From: a virus
IMG/VR virus record: IMGVR_UViG_3300049255_000083
Span: 1 to 64,000 of that record
Strand: one strand, 5' to 3'
DNA: 64,000 nucleotides
The stretch's first letter is position 1, and each line of letters opens with the position of its first letter. Made by a program: the position numbers and the translations under genes. This document shows, in pieces, positions 1 to 9,318 of the stretch. A model generated the notes under the pieces. It did no database searches. It was not told the DNA's origin and saw nothing but the letters and a program-made list of their open reading frames with translations.

Positions 1-39
1 AACTCCGGTTAGCATCGTTCAAGTCTCGAATGGGATCGC
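1..39 (+). mobile_element. right end of a TnpB-type (IS605/IS1341-like) element, cut by window edge
   Basis: These 39 bases are identical to 20559-20597, where the same stretch follows a tnpB gene and ends the element. An element of the same family must therefore lie to the left, on the plus strand, with only its right end visible here. In this class the right end is the 3' part of the omega (reRNA) guide RNA, and the bases just outside act as guide. Here the guide would start around base 40 and run into the 3' end of the gene ending at 47. Confidence 0.75.
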
Positions 40-46
40 GACACCC

Positions 47-568
47 TCAGCCGAGCGTGATCGTGAAGGTCAGCGTCAGGGTGTCCGAGGTGAACAGGGT
101 GCGCTGGGTGAACGAGATCTCGTGGTTCATCACGCCGGCCACCGGGGGACCGGCCTGAGTGAAAAGGGCCGTCTTTTGCACGCCCTGGGAGCTGGCTCCC
201 GAGTACGTGAAAGTGTACGAGATCGTGGTCTGATTGCCCGAACCAGAAGCGAGGGTCACGTTGCCCTGCACTCGAGAAAGACCGTTGCCGGTCAGCTCGC
301 TCGCCAGGCTCGTGTCCGACGCGCTGGGAGAAGCGCTGTCGTTCGTCAGACCGATCCAGTTGAACCCGTTCGTGAGGATCGAGGAGGTCGCGTAGCACTG
401 GGTGTGGAGCTGAACGCGCCCCGTGTTCGTGAGGAGATTGAACGCCTCCTCGTCGTCGTCCACCTGCTTGTACAGGTAGATGCCCCGCTTCTCGTCGAAG
501 TCATACGCCCGTTCCTGGTGGATGAGCAGTCGGGCCTGGGGAAGCGGCACTCTCTCGATGATCTCCAT
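47..568 (-). CDS. phage tail (fibre-like) structural protein
   Basis: 173 aa. The N-terminal ~60 residues are a charged linker (MEIIERVPLPQ...). The rest is a beta-rich, Ser/Thr-rich domain with the pattern NWIGLTND, TSLASELTGNG, GLF-like ALFTQAGP and a terminal TLTLTFTITLG. That pattern resembles widespread short phage tail-fibre or tail-tip domains (family resemblance judged by eye). It is the last gene of the baseplate run, after the J and I-type genes, where tail-fibre genes usually lie. A start at 568 is supported by a purine-rich RBS (GAGGGAGAGG) and by a promoter-like motif at 588-604. Its stop is 7 bases from the end of a TnpB element. Confidence 0.6.
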   Translation of the reverse strand: MEIIERVPLPQARLLIHQERAYDFDEKRGIYLYKQVDDDEEAFNLLTNTGRVQLHTQCYATSSILTNGFNWIGLTNDSASPSASDTSLASELTGNGLSRVQGNVTLASGSGNQTTISYTFTYSGASSQGVQKTALFTQAGPPVAGVMNHEISFTQRTLFTSDTLTLTFTITLG

Positions 569-587
569 TTGATCCTCTCCCTCTCGA

Positions 588-604
588 GGGGCATAGAAAC
601 GTTA
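588..604 (-). promoter_or_regulatory. promoter-like motif upstream of the 47-568 gene
   Basis: Reads TAACGTTTCTATGCCCC on the minus strand. The first three bases are the stop codon of the 602-1420 gene. It is one of 11 sites with a TAGTCCTTTNATA-like pattern just upstream of a start codon. A short inverted repeat (CCCTC/GAGGG) overlapping the ribosome binding site follows it. Confidence 0.45.
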
Positions 605-1420
605 GAAGTCCTGCCCGTGCTGCTCCCCGACGATGGCGCGGTTGGTCTTGCGGCCGAGCCGGTCCCGGCCCCGAATGCCCGGCCAGTACAACCGGAAATC
701 ATCGTAGTAGTAGGCGCTCAGGCTCGACCGGACCTTGTCGACGATCGGCCCGAGGTACTCGTCCGTGAAGATGTACCGGATGCGGAAAAGCGTGTGGGCC
801 GGGCGAACGATGTCGAGAAGCATCCGCACCGTCGCATCCACATCCATCGCGTTCGGCGGGAATCCCCCACCGGCCGGCGCGATGACGTCCACGGAAAACG
901 TGAACTCGTCCGAGATGTCGAGCCCCGTGGCCCCCTCGCGAACGAGGAGGAAACTCTCCGTCACCACCACGTCGCCCTGGATGAGGAGCTTCGCGACGTC
1001 CGACATGCTCTTGGGGACCGACCCTTGGAAGTAGATCCCGATGAGCGAGAGCAGGAAGTTCTTGAATTCCGTGTCGTTGAAGGTGAGCGGCGGAAGCTGA
1101 TTGTTGACGAGGACGAGGTACCCGATGATGGACCACAGGAAGTCCGAGCGGGTCGATTGCTCGTTTGGAAGCGCGCCGTAGTTGGTGTCCCAGCTCACGT
1201 CTTCGAGCGCGAGTTCGATCTTCGCCAGCTCGACGGCCACTGCCTTGAGTTCCTGCGTGTAGCTCGGGCCTTGGACCGCCGAGACGTAGTTCGACGGGAG
1301 CAGGTTGAGCAAGGCCGTGAAGATGGCCTGCGAACGCTGGGCGAGGCGAAGCTGGTACTCGCGGCCCTTTTGGGGGACCGTGTAGTTGACTCGGTTCGGA
1401 TCGAATTGAAACCGCGCCAT
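602..1420 (-). CDS. baseplate protein (tail protein I-like position)
   Basis: 272 aa, starting MARFQFDPNRVNYT. The N-terminal half is predicted helical (KGREYQLRLAQRSQAIFTALLNLLPS); the C-terminal half is mixed, ending in a Tyr-rich stretch (SAYYYDDFRLYW). No catalytic motif is visible. It begins 3 bases after the baseplate J-like gene, where contractile-tail phages usually encode the P2 gpI-type wedge protein, and precedes a tail-fibre-like gene. I therefore assign it to the baseplate from position; sequence alone does not prove membership of the gpI family. It could equally be another wedge or fibre-attachment subunit. Confidence 0.55.
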   Translation of the reverse strand: MARFQFDPNRVNYTVPQKGREYQLRLAQRSQAIFTALLNLLPSNYVSAVQGPSYTQELKAVAVELAKIELALEDVSWDTNYGALPNEQSTRSDFLWSIIGYLVLVNNQLPPLTFNDTEFKNFLLSLIGIYFQGSVPKSMSDVAKLLIQGDVVVTESFLLVREGATGLDISDEFTFSVDVIAPAGGGFPPNAMDVDATVRMLLDIVRPAHTLFRIRYIFTDEYLGPIVDKVRSSLSAYYYDDFRLYWPGIRGRDRLGRKTNRAIVGEQHGQDF

Positions 1421-1422
1421 GG

Positions 1423-4400
1423 CTACCCGTTGCGGTAAGTGATGGTGAAGTTACCGAGATCGATGAACTCGACGTCCGAGGCGTTGATGTCCTGCGAGCC
1501 GGTCTGCCCGTAGACCTGGTAGGACACCGTGTAGATGTGGTTGCCGGGGTTATCCGGAGGCAGCCCTGCCCCCGAGAGGGAGACCACGGCGTGATTGGCC
1601 GTGAGGCGCAGCCGCTCGGCCGGGATCTGGTCGGACGGGAACCCTTGGGCCGCGAGCGTCGCATCGTCCGAGTAACCCTGGATGATCGCCCCCTCGGAGC
1701 CGATGATCCACGCCTGCTTCGGCGCGGTGGCCACCTGCGAGAGGCTCAAGGCCTGCCCGAGCTGCACGTCGTCTTGGAACACACCGTGGTGCTGGTAGAT
1801 CGTGCCGCCTTGGTCGATGGTTGGGTTATCGAACCCTTGCGTGAGGATGAACGCTTGGTTGCCGCCGATGTCGAGCGTCGAGAGGTGCTCGTAGCTCGAG
1901 GCGAGCGACTCACGTAGCTTGAGGGAACCATCCTCGTAGCCCATGAGCGCGAACGGCAGGACGAGGAAGCTCACGCCGGTCGTCGCGTTGATCGCCTCCG
2001 CGATGTTCGACTGCGCGATGCCCTGACCGATGGTCTTCGTGTCCAGCTCGATGCTCACCGCCGTGCGGATGTTCGGATCGACGTTGTCCTTGGTAGCGCC
2101 CGCCGAGAGCTGGACCGTCGTTTCGATGTCCACGAAGTTCTGGATGGCCTGCTTCACGAGGACGTCGGCCGTCACGTGCCGCATGTTGTTGACGGTCTGC
2201 TGGAGCTGCTGGAGCAGTTCGTTGATGACGTATGTGACCGTGAAGTTCTCGTCGTGGACGTAGTCGACTGAGACCGTCGCACCGTTCGGGATGGTCGAGT
2301 TCGACGTGCGCACGATGGCCGCGGGCGTCGTGGGCGTGCCCTGGACGACTTCGTAGTCCGGCGTCGACGAGGATGGACCCGCGTACTCGATGGTGCGGTC
2401 GGAGTTGTAGACCGCGATGGTCGCGGTGTTGATGCCGATGGAGTCGAGCGGCTCGTTCTGGAACCCGATGAGGACGTGCGTCTCGTTGTTGACCGTGATG
2501 GTGTTGCCGCTCGGGACGTTGTTGTACTGAACGACCTGGAGATAGTTCTGGGCGATGGTGCTCTCGCCATCGAGAAGCGGGTCGTCGGTCTTGTAGAGGA
2601 AGAACCCGTGGACGGGATCGAGCGGTCCCGAGACCTGGCCGACGACGGAGATCACGCGCCGCACGGGCTGGAGCGTGAAGAGGAACTGGTTGGCGATGCG
2701 GAAGCGGTAGTCCGCGTAGATCACGTCGTCGAGGTGAGTCACCGGCTGATCGGTGAGCGAGGCGTTGATCTGGAACGTGTTGTAGCTGAGGATTGTGACG
2801 CCCGTGAGATCGTAGGCCTGCCCCGCCGTCGCGTTGTACACGCCGAGGTTCTGGAGCGGGTTGTTGAGGATCTCGATGATCGGGCTCGTCGGCGTGACGC
2901 GCGAGTCTTGGACCTCGAAGATGAGGTTGGCGAGGTCGAGGATCGTGACGCGGATGCCCTGGGCCACTCCGAAGCTGAAGGCGAAGGTGTCTTGGACCGT
3001 CGCCTCTTGGATGCCTTGAATCCAGATGTCGACCTTTCCCCCGATGTGCTTCATGCGCAGCGGGTCGTAGTCGCGCATCATCAGGGCATCGCCGCTCTTG
3101 ACCACGAGGGCCTTGATGACCCCGATCTGGCTTGCGGCCGTCTCCTGGTACCCGCCTTCGGTGCCGGTATCGACCGACACGTACCCGAGCATGGCCCGAG
3201 CCGCGAGATGGCTGTTGGTCTCGATGTCGGTGCCGAACACAGTGGCGTTGCGGTTCGTCACCTGGACGCCCGAGACACCCGTGATGTTCACGATGGCCCC
3301 GGCCGGGACGTTGCCCGCGCTCCCCACGGACTGCGCCGTGATGTCCACCGTCAGCTCGTACTGCTTCGTGTCGAAGTTGTAGTACGCGAGCGCGTTGGCC
3401 GCTGGCAGGACGTATGTGCCGCCGATGACGAAGTTCTGGCTCGGGGTGTTCGTCGCAGCATCGCCATTCGTCGAGACGATGGTGCCCGAGGGGACCGTGA
3501 TGTCCGTGCTAGGCGCCGTGGTCGTGAAGACAATGGCCTGGCCGACCGATGCCTGGCCGGGGAGGCGCGTCTTGTTGGCGTTCGCCGCGAGTTTGTCGAA
3601 CTGCGTGTCGATGAGCTGCTGGACGGCGGTCGTGGAGTTGTACCCGAGGGCCGCCTGAAGGGCCGTCTTGTACGCGCTCGAGGCCACGGCGACGCTCGTC
3701 CCGGTGTTGCCGGGGTCGTCGATTTGGAGGAGCGTGAGGAAGCTCTGGCTCCGGTGGACGAAGTCGATGAGGAACCAGATGCGCTCGGCCTCGCTCGCGA
3801 ACGGGTCGATGGACACGTCGCGCGTCGTCGAGCCGGGGATGAGCGCAATGTCCGTGTTGACCCGCTGAACCGCACGGATGTAGTCGAGCGTGATTTGGAG
3901 CTGCGTGCGCGTCGGCAGGTCTTTGATCGTCGTGTCGATGATGAGCGGCGTCCCGAGAACTTCCTGCGAGTACGGGGTTTCGATCTCGGTGTTCGACGAC
4001 GTGTCGTAGTAGACGGCCGTCACCACGTAGTAGAGCGGGTCCGAGTTCGCGACGCCCGCGAACTGCTCCGAGTTGATCGTCCCCGGTAGCGCGCCCGTGC
4101 GGTCGTGCGTGAAGACGATGTAGTTCGTGAGCTGGTAGTCTTGGAACGACCCCGAGACCTTCCACTGGTCGAAGAGGCCGCGGACCGGGATGAGCTGGTC
4201 GAGCTGCGTCGTCAGCTCGTTGTTGAACTGGTCCTCGGTCGTGACCCGCACGCGGACGTACTGCGTGTTGGCCTGGCCCCCCTGCCATGTCGTCCCGAAG
4301 GCCGTCGTGGCGAGGGTCGTCTGTTCGTACTCCGTCGAGGCGGTCGTGACCGGAGTCGAGTTGATGAGGAAGTAGCCGGTCGTGCCGCCCGGGGCCGTCG

Positions 4401-4869
4401 AGGCGTAGAAGTTGAACCCGATGAACTGGACCGTCGTGGTCGTGTTCGACGGCGTGACCGGCACGGACGCGAGGATGTCGACCGTGTTGCGGTTGCGGTT
4501 CACCTTGATCCCGGTCGGGATCTGCGTCGAGATGCTCGTGATGGTCGCGACGCGCGTCACCGAGACCGTCGAGATCGGGGAGACCCCGCCGACGATGTCG
4601 ATGGTGCGGATCTGAAGTGTGTTGACCCCGATTTCGAGCAGGAGTCCCGACGGGTAGTTGTTCGGGTTCGGGATCGTGAAGTTGTTGAGCGTGAGCAGGA
4701 TGAGCGTCGGGTCCGAGACGAATGGCCCACCGTTGACCGAGACCTGGATGGCGGCCGTCGTGTTGTCGACCGTGCCGTTGACGAAGATCGACTCTTCGTT
4801 GGTCGTGAAGACCAAGTTGGTCGTGTAGCCTCCGCCAGTTCGATTCGCGATTTGGGGTGCGGTTGCCAT
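1423..4869 (-). CDS. baseplate J-like (gp6-type) wedge protein
   Basis: 1148 aa. About residues 440-700 carry the baseplate J signature: a GQAIVFTT...VPSGTIVST segment, then GSAGNVPAGAIVNITGVSGV, then a DIETNSHLAARAMLGYVSV segment with TGTEGGYQETAAS. These match the conserved core of Mu gp47/P2 gpJ/T4 gp6 proteins, which build the wedges linking hub to fibres. Residues 1-430 form several Val/Thr-rich beta domains, perhaps Ig- or FnIII-like, and the C-terminal ~400 residues are a further extension. It is much longer than P2 gpJ (about 300 aa), in line with other oversized virion proteins here. It abuts the next wedge gene with no gap at 4869/4870. Confidence 0.85.
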   Translation of the reverse strand: MATAPQIANRTGGGYTTNLVFTTNEESIFVNGTVDNTTAAIQVSVNGGPFVSDPTLILLTLNNFTIPNPNNYPSGLLLEIGVNTLQIRTIDIVGGVSPISTVSVTRVATITSISTQIPTGIKVNRNRNTVDILASVPVTPSNTTTTVQFIGFNFYASTAPGGTTGYFLINSTPVTTASTEYEQTTLATTAFGTTWQGGQANTQYVRVRVTTEDQFNNELTTQLDQLIPVRGLFDQWKVSGSFQDYQLTNYIVFTHDRTGALPGTINSEQFAGVANSDPLYYVVTAVYYDTSSNTEIETPYSQEVLGTPLIIDTTIKDLPTRTQLQITLDYIRAVQRVNTDIALIPGSTTRDVSIDPFASEAERIWFLIDFVHRSQSFLTLLQIDDPGNTGTSVAVASSAYKTALQAALGYNSTTAVQQLIDTQFDKLAANANKTRLPGQASVGQAIVFTTTAPSTDITVPSGTIVSTNGDAATNTPSQNFVIGGTYVLPAANALAYYNFDTKQYELTVDITAQSVGSAGNVPAGAIVNITGVSGVQVTNRNATVFGTDIETNSHLAARAMLGYVSVDTGTEGGYQETAASQIGVIKALVVKSGDALMMRDYDPLRMKHIGGKVDIWIQGIQEATVQDTFAFSFGVAQGIRVTILDLANLIFEVQDSRVTPTSPIIEILNNPLQNLGVYNATAGQAYDLTGVTILSYNTFQINASLTDQPVTHLDDVIYADYRFRIANQFLFTLQPVRRVISVVGQVSGPLDPVHGFFLYKTDDPLLDGESTIAQNYLQVVQYNNVPSGNTITVNNETHVLIGFQNEPLDSIGINTATIAVYNSDRTIEYAGPSSSTPDYEVVQGTPTTPAAIVRTSNSTIPNGATVSVDYVHDENFTVTYVINELLQQLQQTVNNMRHVTADVLVKQAIQNFVDIETTVQLSAGATKDNVDPNIRTAVSIELDTKTIGQGIAQSNIAEAINATTGVSFLVLPFALMGYEDGSLKLRESLASSYEHLSTLDIGGNQAFILTQGFDNPTIDQGGTIYQHHGVFQDDVQLGQALSLSQVATAPKQAWIIGSEGAIIQGYSDDATLAAQGFPSDQIPAERLRLTANHAVVSLSGAGLPPDNPGNHIYTVSYQVYGQTGSQDINASDVEFIDLGNFTITYRNG

Positions 4870-6012
4870 TTACGGGACCAGGACGGGGTTTTGGAGCGAC
4901 TGGCGGATGATGCCCTGCTGCTGGGTGCTCCCGAGCAAGTCCAGCGGCTGCGGGAGCTTGAGGCCACGAGAGATCTGGATGGGCTGAGTCGAGCGGTTCT
5001 GGATGGTGATGTTGACGTAGATGACCGTGGGGTCCTGCGTGCTCTGCTGGAGCTGTACCGAGAGAAGCCGATAGGGAAATTCCTTGTCGCTCACGTACTG
5101 CCGCACCACGTTCTGCTGCTGGGTCTTGATGCTCTGCCAGCGATTGAACGCCGTCGTGATGTCGCTCACGATCAGGTTCTGGAGGAAATTGCCGAACGTG
5201 ATCTTCTTGCCGATGCTATCCGTGAGGGTCGTCCCGTACCACGTGTGGAACGGGTTGGTCCCTCGGATGGTGAACATGATCTTCTGGATCTCTTGGATGA
5301 GGAGCGCCTCGTCGCGGACCTCGCCCGTGTCCCCGTTGAACCCGTAGCGCCAGTCGTTCTCGACGCCGGTCCCCCCGCAACGCCGGCACTGGTTCTGGAC
5401 CGTGTTGTAGGAAAGCTCGACGAAATCCCCGACGCTCCGCAGGGGCATGTCGAAGAAGACCATGCGGTAAGGGAGCTGGGGGAGCGACGTCGGGTCGAGC
5501 ACGAGCGACCAGCCGGGGTAGACATCGACGCCCCGGTAGAGGTGGCTCGTGAGCAGGCCGATGGTGCCGGCGACGGTGCTTGCCGCATCGATCCAGATCG
5601 TCGAGGCGTAGCCCTCGCCGGCCGACTGCATCTGGAGCTGGACGCCGTTGACCACGTTGAACTGGACGCCCGTGAGGCCGAAGTTGAGATAGCCGGCGAG
5701 CTGGGCCGCCGGCATCTGCGCGCTCGCGGGAACGACCACGGTCTGGGGAGGCCCTTGGTTGACCTTCACGACAAGGGTGTCGTTGACCCCTGCCTTGATG
5801 TTGAACGGCCCGATGCCGGTTCCGATGACCTGCACGGGGTTCGCAACGCCGTAGGACGGAATCTCGAGGAGCCCATTGAGGCGTACCACCACGGAGTCGG
5901 TCGACGCGATGGGCTTGATCGGCCGGATGATCTGGCTCGTCGAGTCGAGATACAGGGTCTCGTCGAGCACGATGTGTGGGCAGATCTGGTCGATCTCGCG
6001 GTCGAAACTCAT
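4870..6012 (-). CDS. baseplate wedge protein with gp25/W-like region
   Basis: 380 aa from MSFDREIDQICPH; this start overlaps the previous stop by ATGA, and an in-frame extension upstream is unlikely. Residues about 60-150 contain a beta domain (GPFNIKAGVNDTLVVKVN...) also found in the sheath and in the 59436-61025 protein. A lone CRRCGG pair sits near residue 209. Residues about 235-345 (IQEIQKIMFTIRGTNPFHTWYG...IVSDITTAFNRWQSI) resemble the gp25/GpW lysozyme-like wedge fold, with a helix, a PxxG-like turn and then beta strands. The call is baseplate wedge; the gp25 match is by eye and moderate. Confidence 0.6.
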   Translation of the reverse strand: MSFDREIDQICPHIVLDETLYLDSTSQIIRPIKPIASTDSVVVRLNGLLEIPSYGVANPVQVIGTGIGPFNIKAGVNDTLVVKVNQGPPQTVVVPASAQMPAAQLAGYLNFGLTGVQFNVVNGVQLQMQSAGEGYASTIWIDAASTVAGTIGLLTSHLYRGVDVYPGWSLVLDPTSLPQLPYRMVFFDMPLRSVGDFVELSYNTVQNQCRRCGGTGVENDWRYGFNGDTGEVRDEALLIQEIQKIMFTIRGTNPFHTWYGTTLTDSIGKKITFGNFLQNLIVSDITTAFNRWQSIKTQQQNVVRQYVSDKEFPYRLLSVQLQQSTQDPTVIYVNITIQNRSTQPIQISRGLKLPQPLDLLGSTQQQGIIRQSLQNPVLVP

Positions 6013-6764
6013 TTGCCGCCTCCGCTTTGGACCTGATTGCCGCCTTGGGAGACGCCGCCATCGACGCGGACCGTGACCGGGGGTGCCTGACGATCGGGGC
6101 CAGGGTCCCACTGCGAGAAGGGCGCGTGCGTGAGTTTGCCGTGGATGTCGTTGTTCGTGTCGTTGTACGCCGCGCGGTACGTCGGGTCCGCGAGAAGCGT
6201 CGTGACTTGGTTCGTGAGGTTCGCGAGCGACCCGAGCGCCGTGGCGTCGTTCAGAACGTTCTTGAGGAGCGTGATCTCCGCCCCGAGCTGGTCCGAGTAG
6301 TCCATCGCCCGGCGGACTTTGCGTTCGATGTTCTCGCGCTTGTACTGGATGGCCTCCTGGGCTTGCTGGCGCATCTGCTGGACGAGCTGCGCCGTCAGGC
6401 CATCATTGAGGCCCGCCATCCCCAAGACGTCCCCCGAGGAGAGCTGCTGGGAGGGGACGACGCTATCGCCGGCCACGACGAACACGGGCTGGCTCATCGA
6501 CCGGATCTGGAGGTCGAAAAGGGGGTCGCCTCCCAGAATCTCGTAGGCCGCCACGAGCTTCGCGATGTACGAGGTGGGCGGGCTAGCGTTGTAGCCGATG
6601 GGGTTGCCGCCAGAGTCGTAGGAGAACGTGAGCGTCCCGATCCGCGATTGTTCGGCGATGAGGTGGGCGAGGCGACCCGGTATGTCCACCCCTTGGTTCG
6701 TGAGGAAACTATCGAGCCTCGCGAACTGGTGGTTGTTGAAGGTGCCGAGGAAATCGTATGCCAC
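6009..6764 (-). CDS. virion-associated protein, baseplate operon
   Basis: 251 aa. I do not recognise a family. The N-terminal half is mixed. Residues about 125-205 are Gln/Glu/Lys-rich and probably coiled coil (QQMRQQAQEAIQYKRENIERKV). The C-terminus is Gly/Gln-rich and disordered-looking. It overlaps the downstream wedge gene by 4 bases and follows the 777-aa protein by 26 bases, so it is very likely a structural or assembly component of the baseplate. Confidence 0.5.
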   Translation of the reverse strand: MAYDFLGTFNNHQFARLDSFLTNQGVDIPGRLAHLIAEQSRIGTLTFSYDSGGNPIGYNASPPTSYIAKLVAAYEILGGDPLFDLQIRSMSQPVFVVAGDSVVPSQQLSSGDVLGMAGLNDGLTAQLVQQMRQQAQEAIQYKRENIERKVRRAMDYSDQLGAEITLLKNVLNDATALGSLANLTNQVTTLLADPTYRAAYNDTNNDIHGKLTHAPFSQWDPGPDRQAPPVTVRVDGGVSQGGNQVQSGGGK

Positions 6765-6790
6765 GTCCGAACCTCAATGTAGGAGCCGCA

Positions 6791-9124
6791 TTAGAAGAGC
6801 AGCGCAAAAGCCGACGCGATGGCGCTCACGTCAGGGCCGAGATACGCAAGGCAAATGCCGGCCGTGTAGCCGGAAGGGCCGCTCGGCGGGATGGTGCCCC
6901 CGGCCTGGTCAATCGTGGACATCCACGCCGTCACGTCCCCGTTGATGGACGGAACGGGGAGGAGGTAGAAGCCGACCTCCAGGTTGAGCAGGAAGTTCAG
7001 GATGGAGACGAGGTACTCGATGAACTGTTCGAGCGCGTTGATCTTGCGCTCGAGCATGTTGATGAAATTGATGATCTCTTGGAGGACGCCCTGGAAGGCG
7101 TCGACGAGCGCCTGGATCTTGGCGATGAGGTCGTAGAGGATCTGACCCGACCACGGGATGATGTCGAGCAGCGAGACCGAGATCCAATCGGGCGGAGTCC
7201 CCTGGTAGTTGAGGCTCCGCAGAAACTCGACGGCCGCCGCAACATTCTTGCGGGTCACAGCATCATTGAACGCCTTGGCGTAGGCCGCGGCCGTGCCGAA
7301 GCTCACCGTCGTGTTGTTGACCCCTGCGTCTTCAAGTGCCTGCTGAATCTGAGCGTTTTGGTTGGGTGACGTCTCGACGGGGGTTGCCGTCGTCATGTAC
7401 GTCACGAGCTGTTCGAGGTTCGTCGGCGTGCCCTGCGGCCACGAAATGCTCACGGAGCCCGCGGGCAGCGGTCCCTTCATCAGCTCGCGGAACGCGGCGA
7501 GCACTGGGCCGCCTTGTTCCATGAGAATGCTCGCGAAACGGATGGCGAGCCGCGTGGACTGGAAACGCACCGGGAGCGTTTGCCACGGCTGCTCGGGCAC
7601 CTCTCCGGTCACGGGGTCGGGCTGGTAGTCCTGATACGCGAGAGCCGCAGGCGGGGAGACGAAGATGTTGCCCGCCACGCCGCCCGCCATGTCCGTCATC
7701 GTCCCTTCGCCGATGTTCGCCACGGTGAGAGGGGAGATCGGATTGCCCGACGAGTCGAACTGGGGGTAGTAGACAGGGTTGCCACGGTTGTCGAGAACGG
7801 GCTTGCCGCCGCTGATCTCGGGAGTGCCCGGCGGAAGCGGGACGTGGAAGTTGAGGGAGAAACCGGCCTGGAAGATGGCCGTGAGGTCCCCGATCACATC
7901 GAACGTGGGGTTCGTCGTGATGCGCGCCTTGATCATCGCGCTCGGCTTGCCCATCGAGATTTGGGTCGAGCCGACTTGGGGCCACGGGAGATAGAGCTGG
8001 CCGCTGCCGTCGCCCATGCGCTGGGTGAGCGTGTTGTCCCAGTTCAGGTTGACGAAGGGGTCCTGGTACGGGAACGTCGCCAGATCCCCGAAGAACGCGC
8101 GGACACGGATGTAGAGGTTCGTGTCGAGCGGCACGTCCTCGATGACGAACCTCACGGTTCCGAGCTGCGCCTGTAGGAACGCGGAGAACCCGTCGACCAC
8201 AGCGTAGTAGTTGAACTTGATGATCGGGTCGCCGTACTCGTCCGTCACCGCGGCGAGGCCGTTGAACGTGTTCCCGAGGTTGCGCGGGTCCGTGAACGGC
8301 GTCGAGTAGTTCATCACGAGCCGGCCGACTTGGTTCGGGTCGTGAAGCGCGCTCGCGTCGAACTGCCCCGTCACCGGGTCCGACGTGATCTCGATGGGGA
8401 CCGTGGGCGGGCTCGTAGCGATCTCGATGAGCCAGTTCGGGACGCGGAAGTTCTGGACGATCTGCGAGGCCGTCCCCGCGAACCCGACGTCACCCGTAGG
8501 AACGGTGCCGGGGAGCTTCCATTCGACCGCAAGCGACGTGGACTGCGTGGAAAGCAGGTTCGTGATCGAGAGTACCGGATCGCCCTGCGGCGTGAGCGGC
8601 ACCGCCTTGAGGTGGGCGGGAGGCGGGTACTGGGGTGAGATGAAACGCTTGGGGTTCTTGAAGAACGCGAGGACGCTCTTGACGAGCTGGATGAGCGCAA
8701 GGGGGCCATCCGCGTCGAGGACGAAGAGGAAGAACCCGCCCTGGAGGAGATTGGGGACCGGCTGCGGACGGTTCGAGTCGCGCTGGTCGAGGAGCGAACC
8801 CTTCCACCGAGTCTTGAACGCCTGGAAGCCGCCCGAGAGCGTCTTGAAGTTCGGGTCTCGGAACGGATCGGGCAGGTCGTAGTAGGCGTAGACGCCCGTC
8901 TGCTGAAGCGCTTTGAAGAGGTCGAGGATGAGCGCGATGAGCGCTTCGAGCAGGGCGATGAGCGGGTTGCCGAAGAAGATGAGGAACTGCTTGATCGTCT
9001 CGAGGATGGCCTTGGCGATCTCCAAGAACACGAGGAGCGTTTCGAGGACGTTCCTCACCCCTTTGAGCAGGTCCTGCCCAGGGATCTGAATCTGGAATGA
9101 CTCCCAGGAGGCGCTCTGCGTCAT
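6791..9124 (-). CDS. large baseplate-region structural protein
   Basis: 777 aa. Residues about 15-75 are strikingly hydrophobic helices (VLETLLVFLEIAKAILETIK...LIALLEALIALILDLFKAL), and a second Leu/Ile-rich helical block lies near residues 655-710 (INALEQFIEYLVSILNFLLN). Between them are long beta-rich segments. The hydrophobic ends look like amphipathic bundles rather than export signals, and may pack against the tail axis or insert in the host envelope. No family recognised. It sits between the 62-aa gene and the wedge genes in the same operon. Confidence 0.5.
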   Translation of the reverse strand: MTQSASWESFQIQIPGQDLLKGVRNVLETLLVFLEIAKAILETIKQFLIFFGNPLIALLEALIALILDLFKALQQTGVYAYYDLPDPFRDPNFKTLSGGFQAFKTRWKGSLLDQRDSNRPQPVPNLLQGGFFLFVLDADGPLALIQLVKSVLAFFKNPKRFISPQYPPPAHLKAVPLTPQGDPVLSITNLLSTQSTSLAVEWKLPGTVPTGDVGFAGTASQIVQNFRVPNWLIEIATSPPTVPIEITSDPVTGQFDASALHDPNQVGRLVMNYSTPFTDPRNLGNTFNGLAAVTDEYGDPIIKFNYYAVVDGFSAFLQAQLGTVRFVIEDVPLDTNLYIRVRAFFGDLATFPYQDPFVNLNWDNTLTQRMGDGSGQLYLPWPQVGSTQISMGKPSAMIKARITTNPTFDVIGDLTAIFQAGFSLNFHVPLPPGTPEISGGKPVLDNRGNPVYYPQFDSSGNPISPLTVANIGEGTMTDMAGGVAGNIFVSPPAALAYQDYQPDPVTGEVPEQPWQTLPVRFQSTRLAIRFASILMEQGGPVLAAFRELMKGPLPAGSVSISWPQGTPTNLEQLVTYMTTATPVETSPNQNAQIQQALEDAGVNNTTVSFGTAAAYAKAFNDAVTRKNVAAAVEFLRSLNYQGTPPDWISVSLLDIIPWSGQILYDLIAKIQALVDAFQGVLQEIINFINMLERKINALEQFIEYLVSILNFLLNLEVGFYLLPVPSINGDVTAWMSTIDQAGGTIPPSGPSGYTAGICLAYLGPDVSAIASAFALLF

Positions 9125-9127
9125 GGA

Positions 9128-9316
9128 TCAGCCGCCGTACTGGAGCTTCTCGATCTTGCGTCGGAGCTGCGCGATCTCCGCCTTCGAGGCGTCGATCGTG
9201 AGGTTCACGATGTTCCTCATGCGCTCGACGACCTTCATGTTCGTCCGGTACTCCCACTGGGGAGCCGGGTTCTCCGGCGTCTTCGCCTCTTCGCCCGTGG
9301 GCTTGTCATCTTCCAT
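9128..9316 (-). CDS. small coiled-coil protein
   Basis: 62 aa from MEDDKPTGEEAK. I use the second ATG because AAGGAGG lies 6 bases before it; the ATG at 9322 would touch that RBS. The first ~20 residues are acidic and disordered. The rest (MKVVERMRNIVNLTIDASKAEIAQLRRKIEKLQ, given here in part) is a heptad-like helix. It lies between the giant 2107-aa protein and the 777-aa protein. An assembly or scaffolding role is likely but not shown. Confidence 0.5.
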   Translation of the reverse strand: MEDDKPTGEEAKTPENPAPQWEYRTNMKVVERMRNIVNLTIDASKAEIAQLRRKIEKLQYGG

Positions 9317-9318
9317 CT

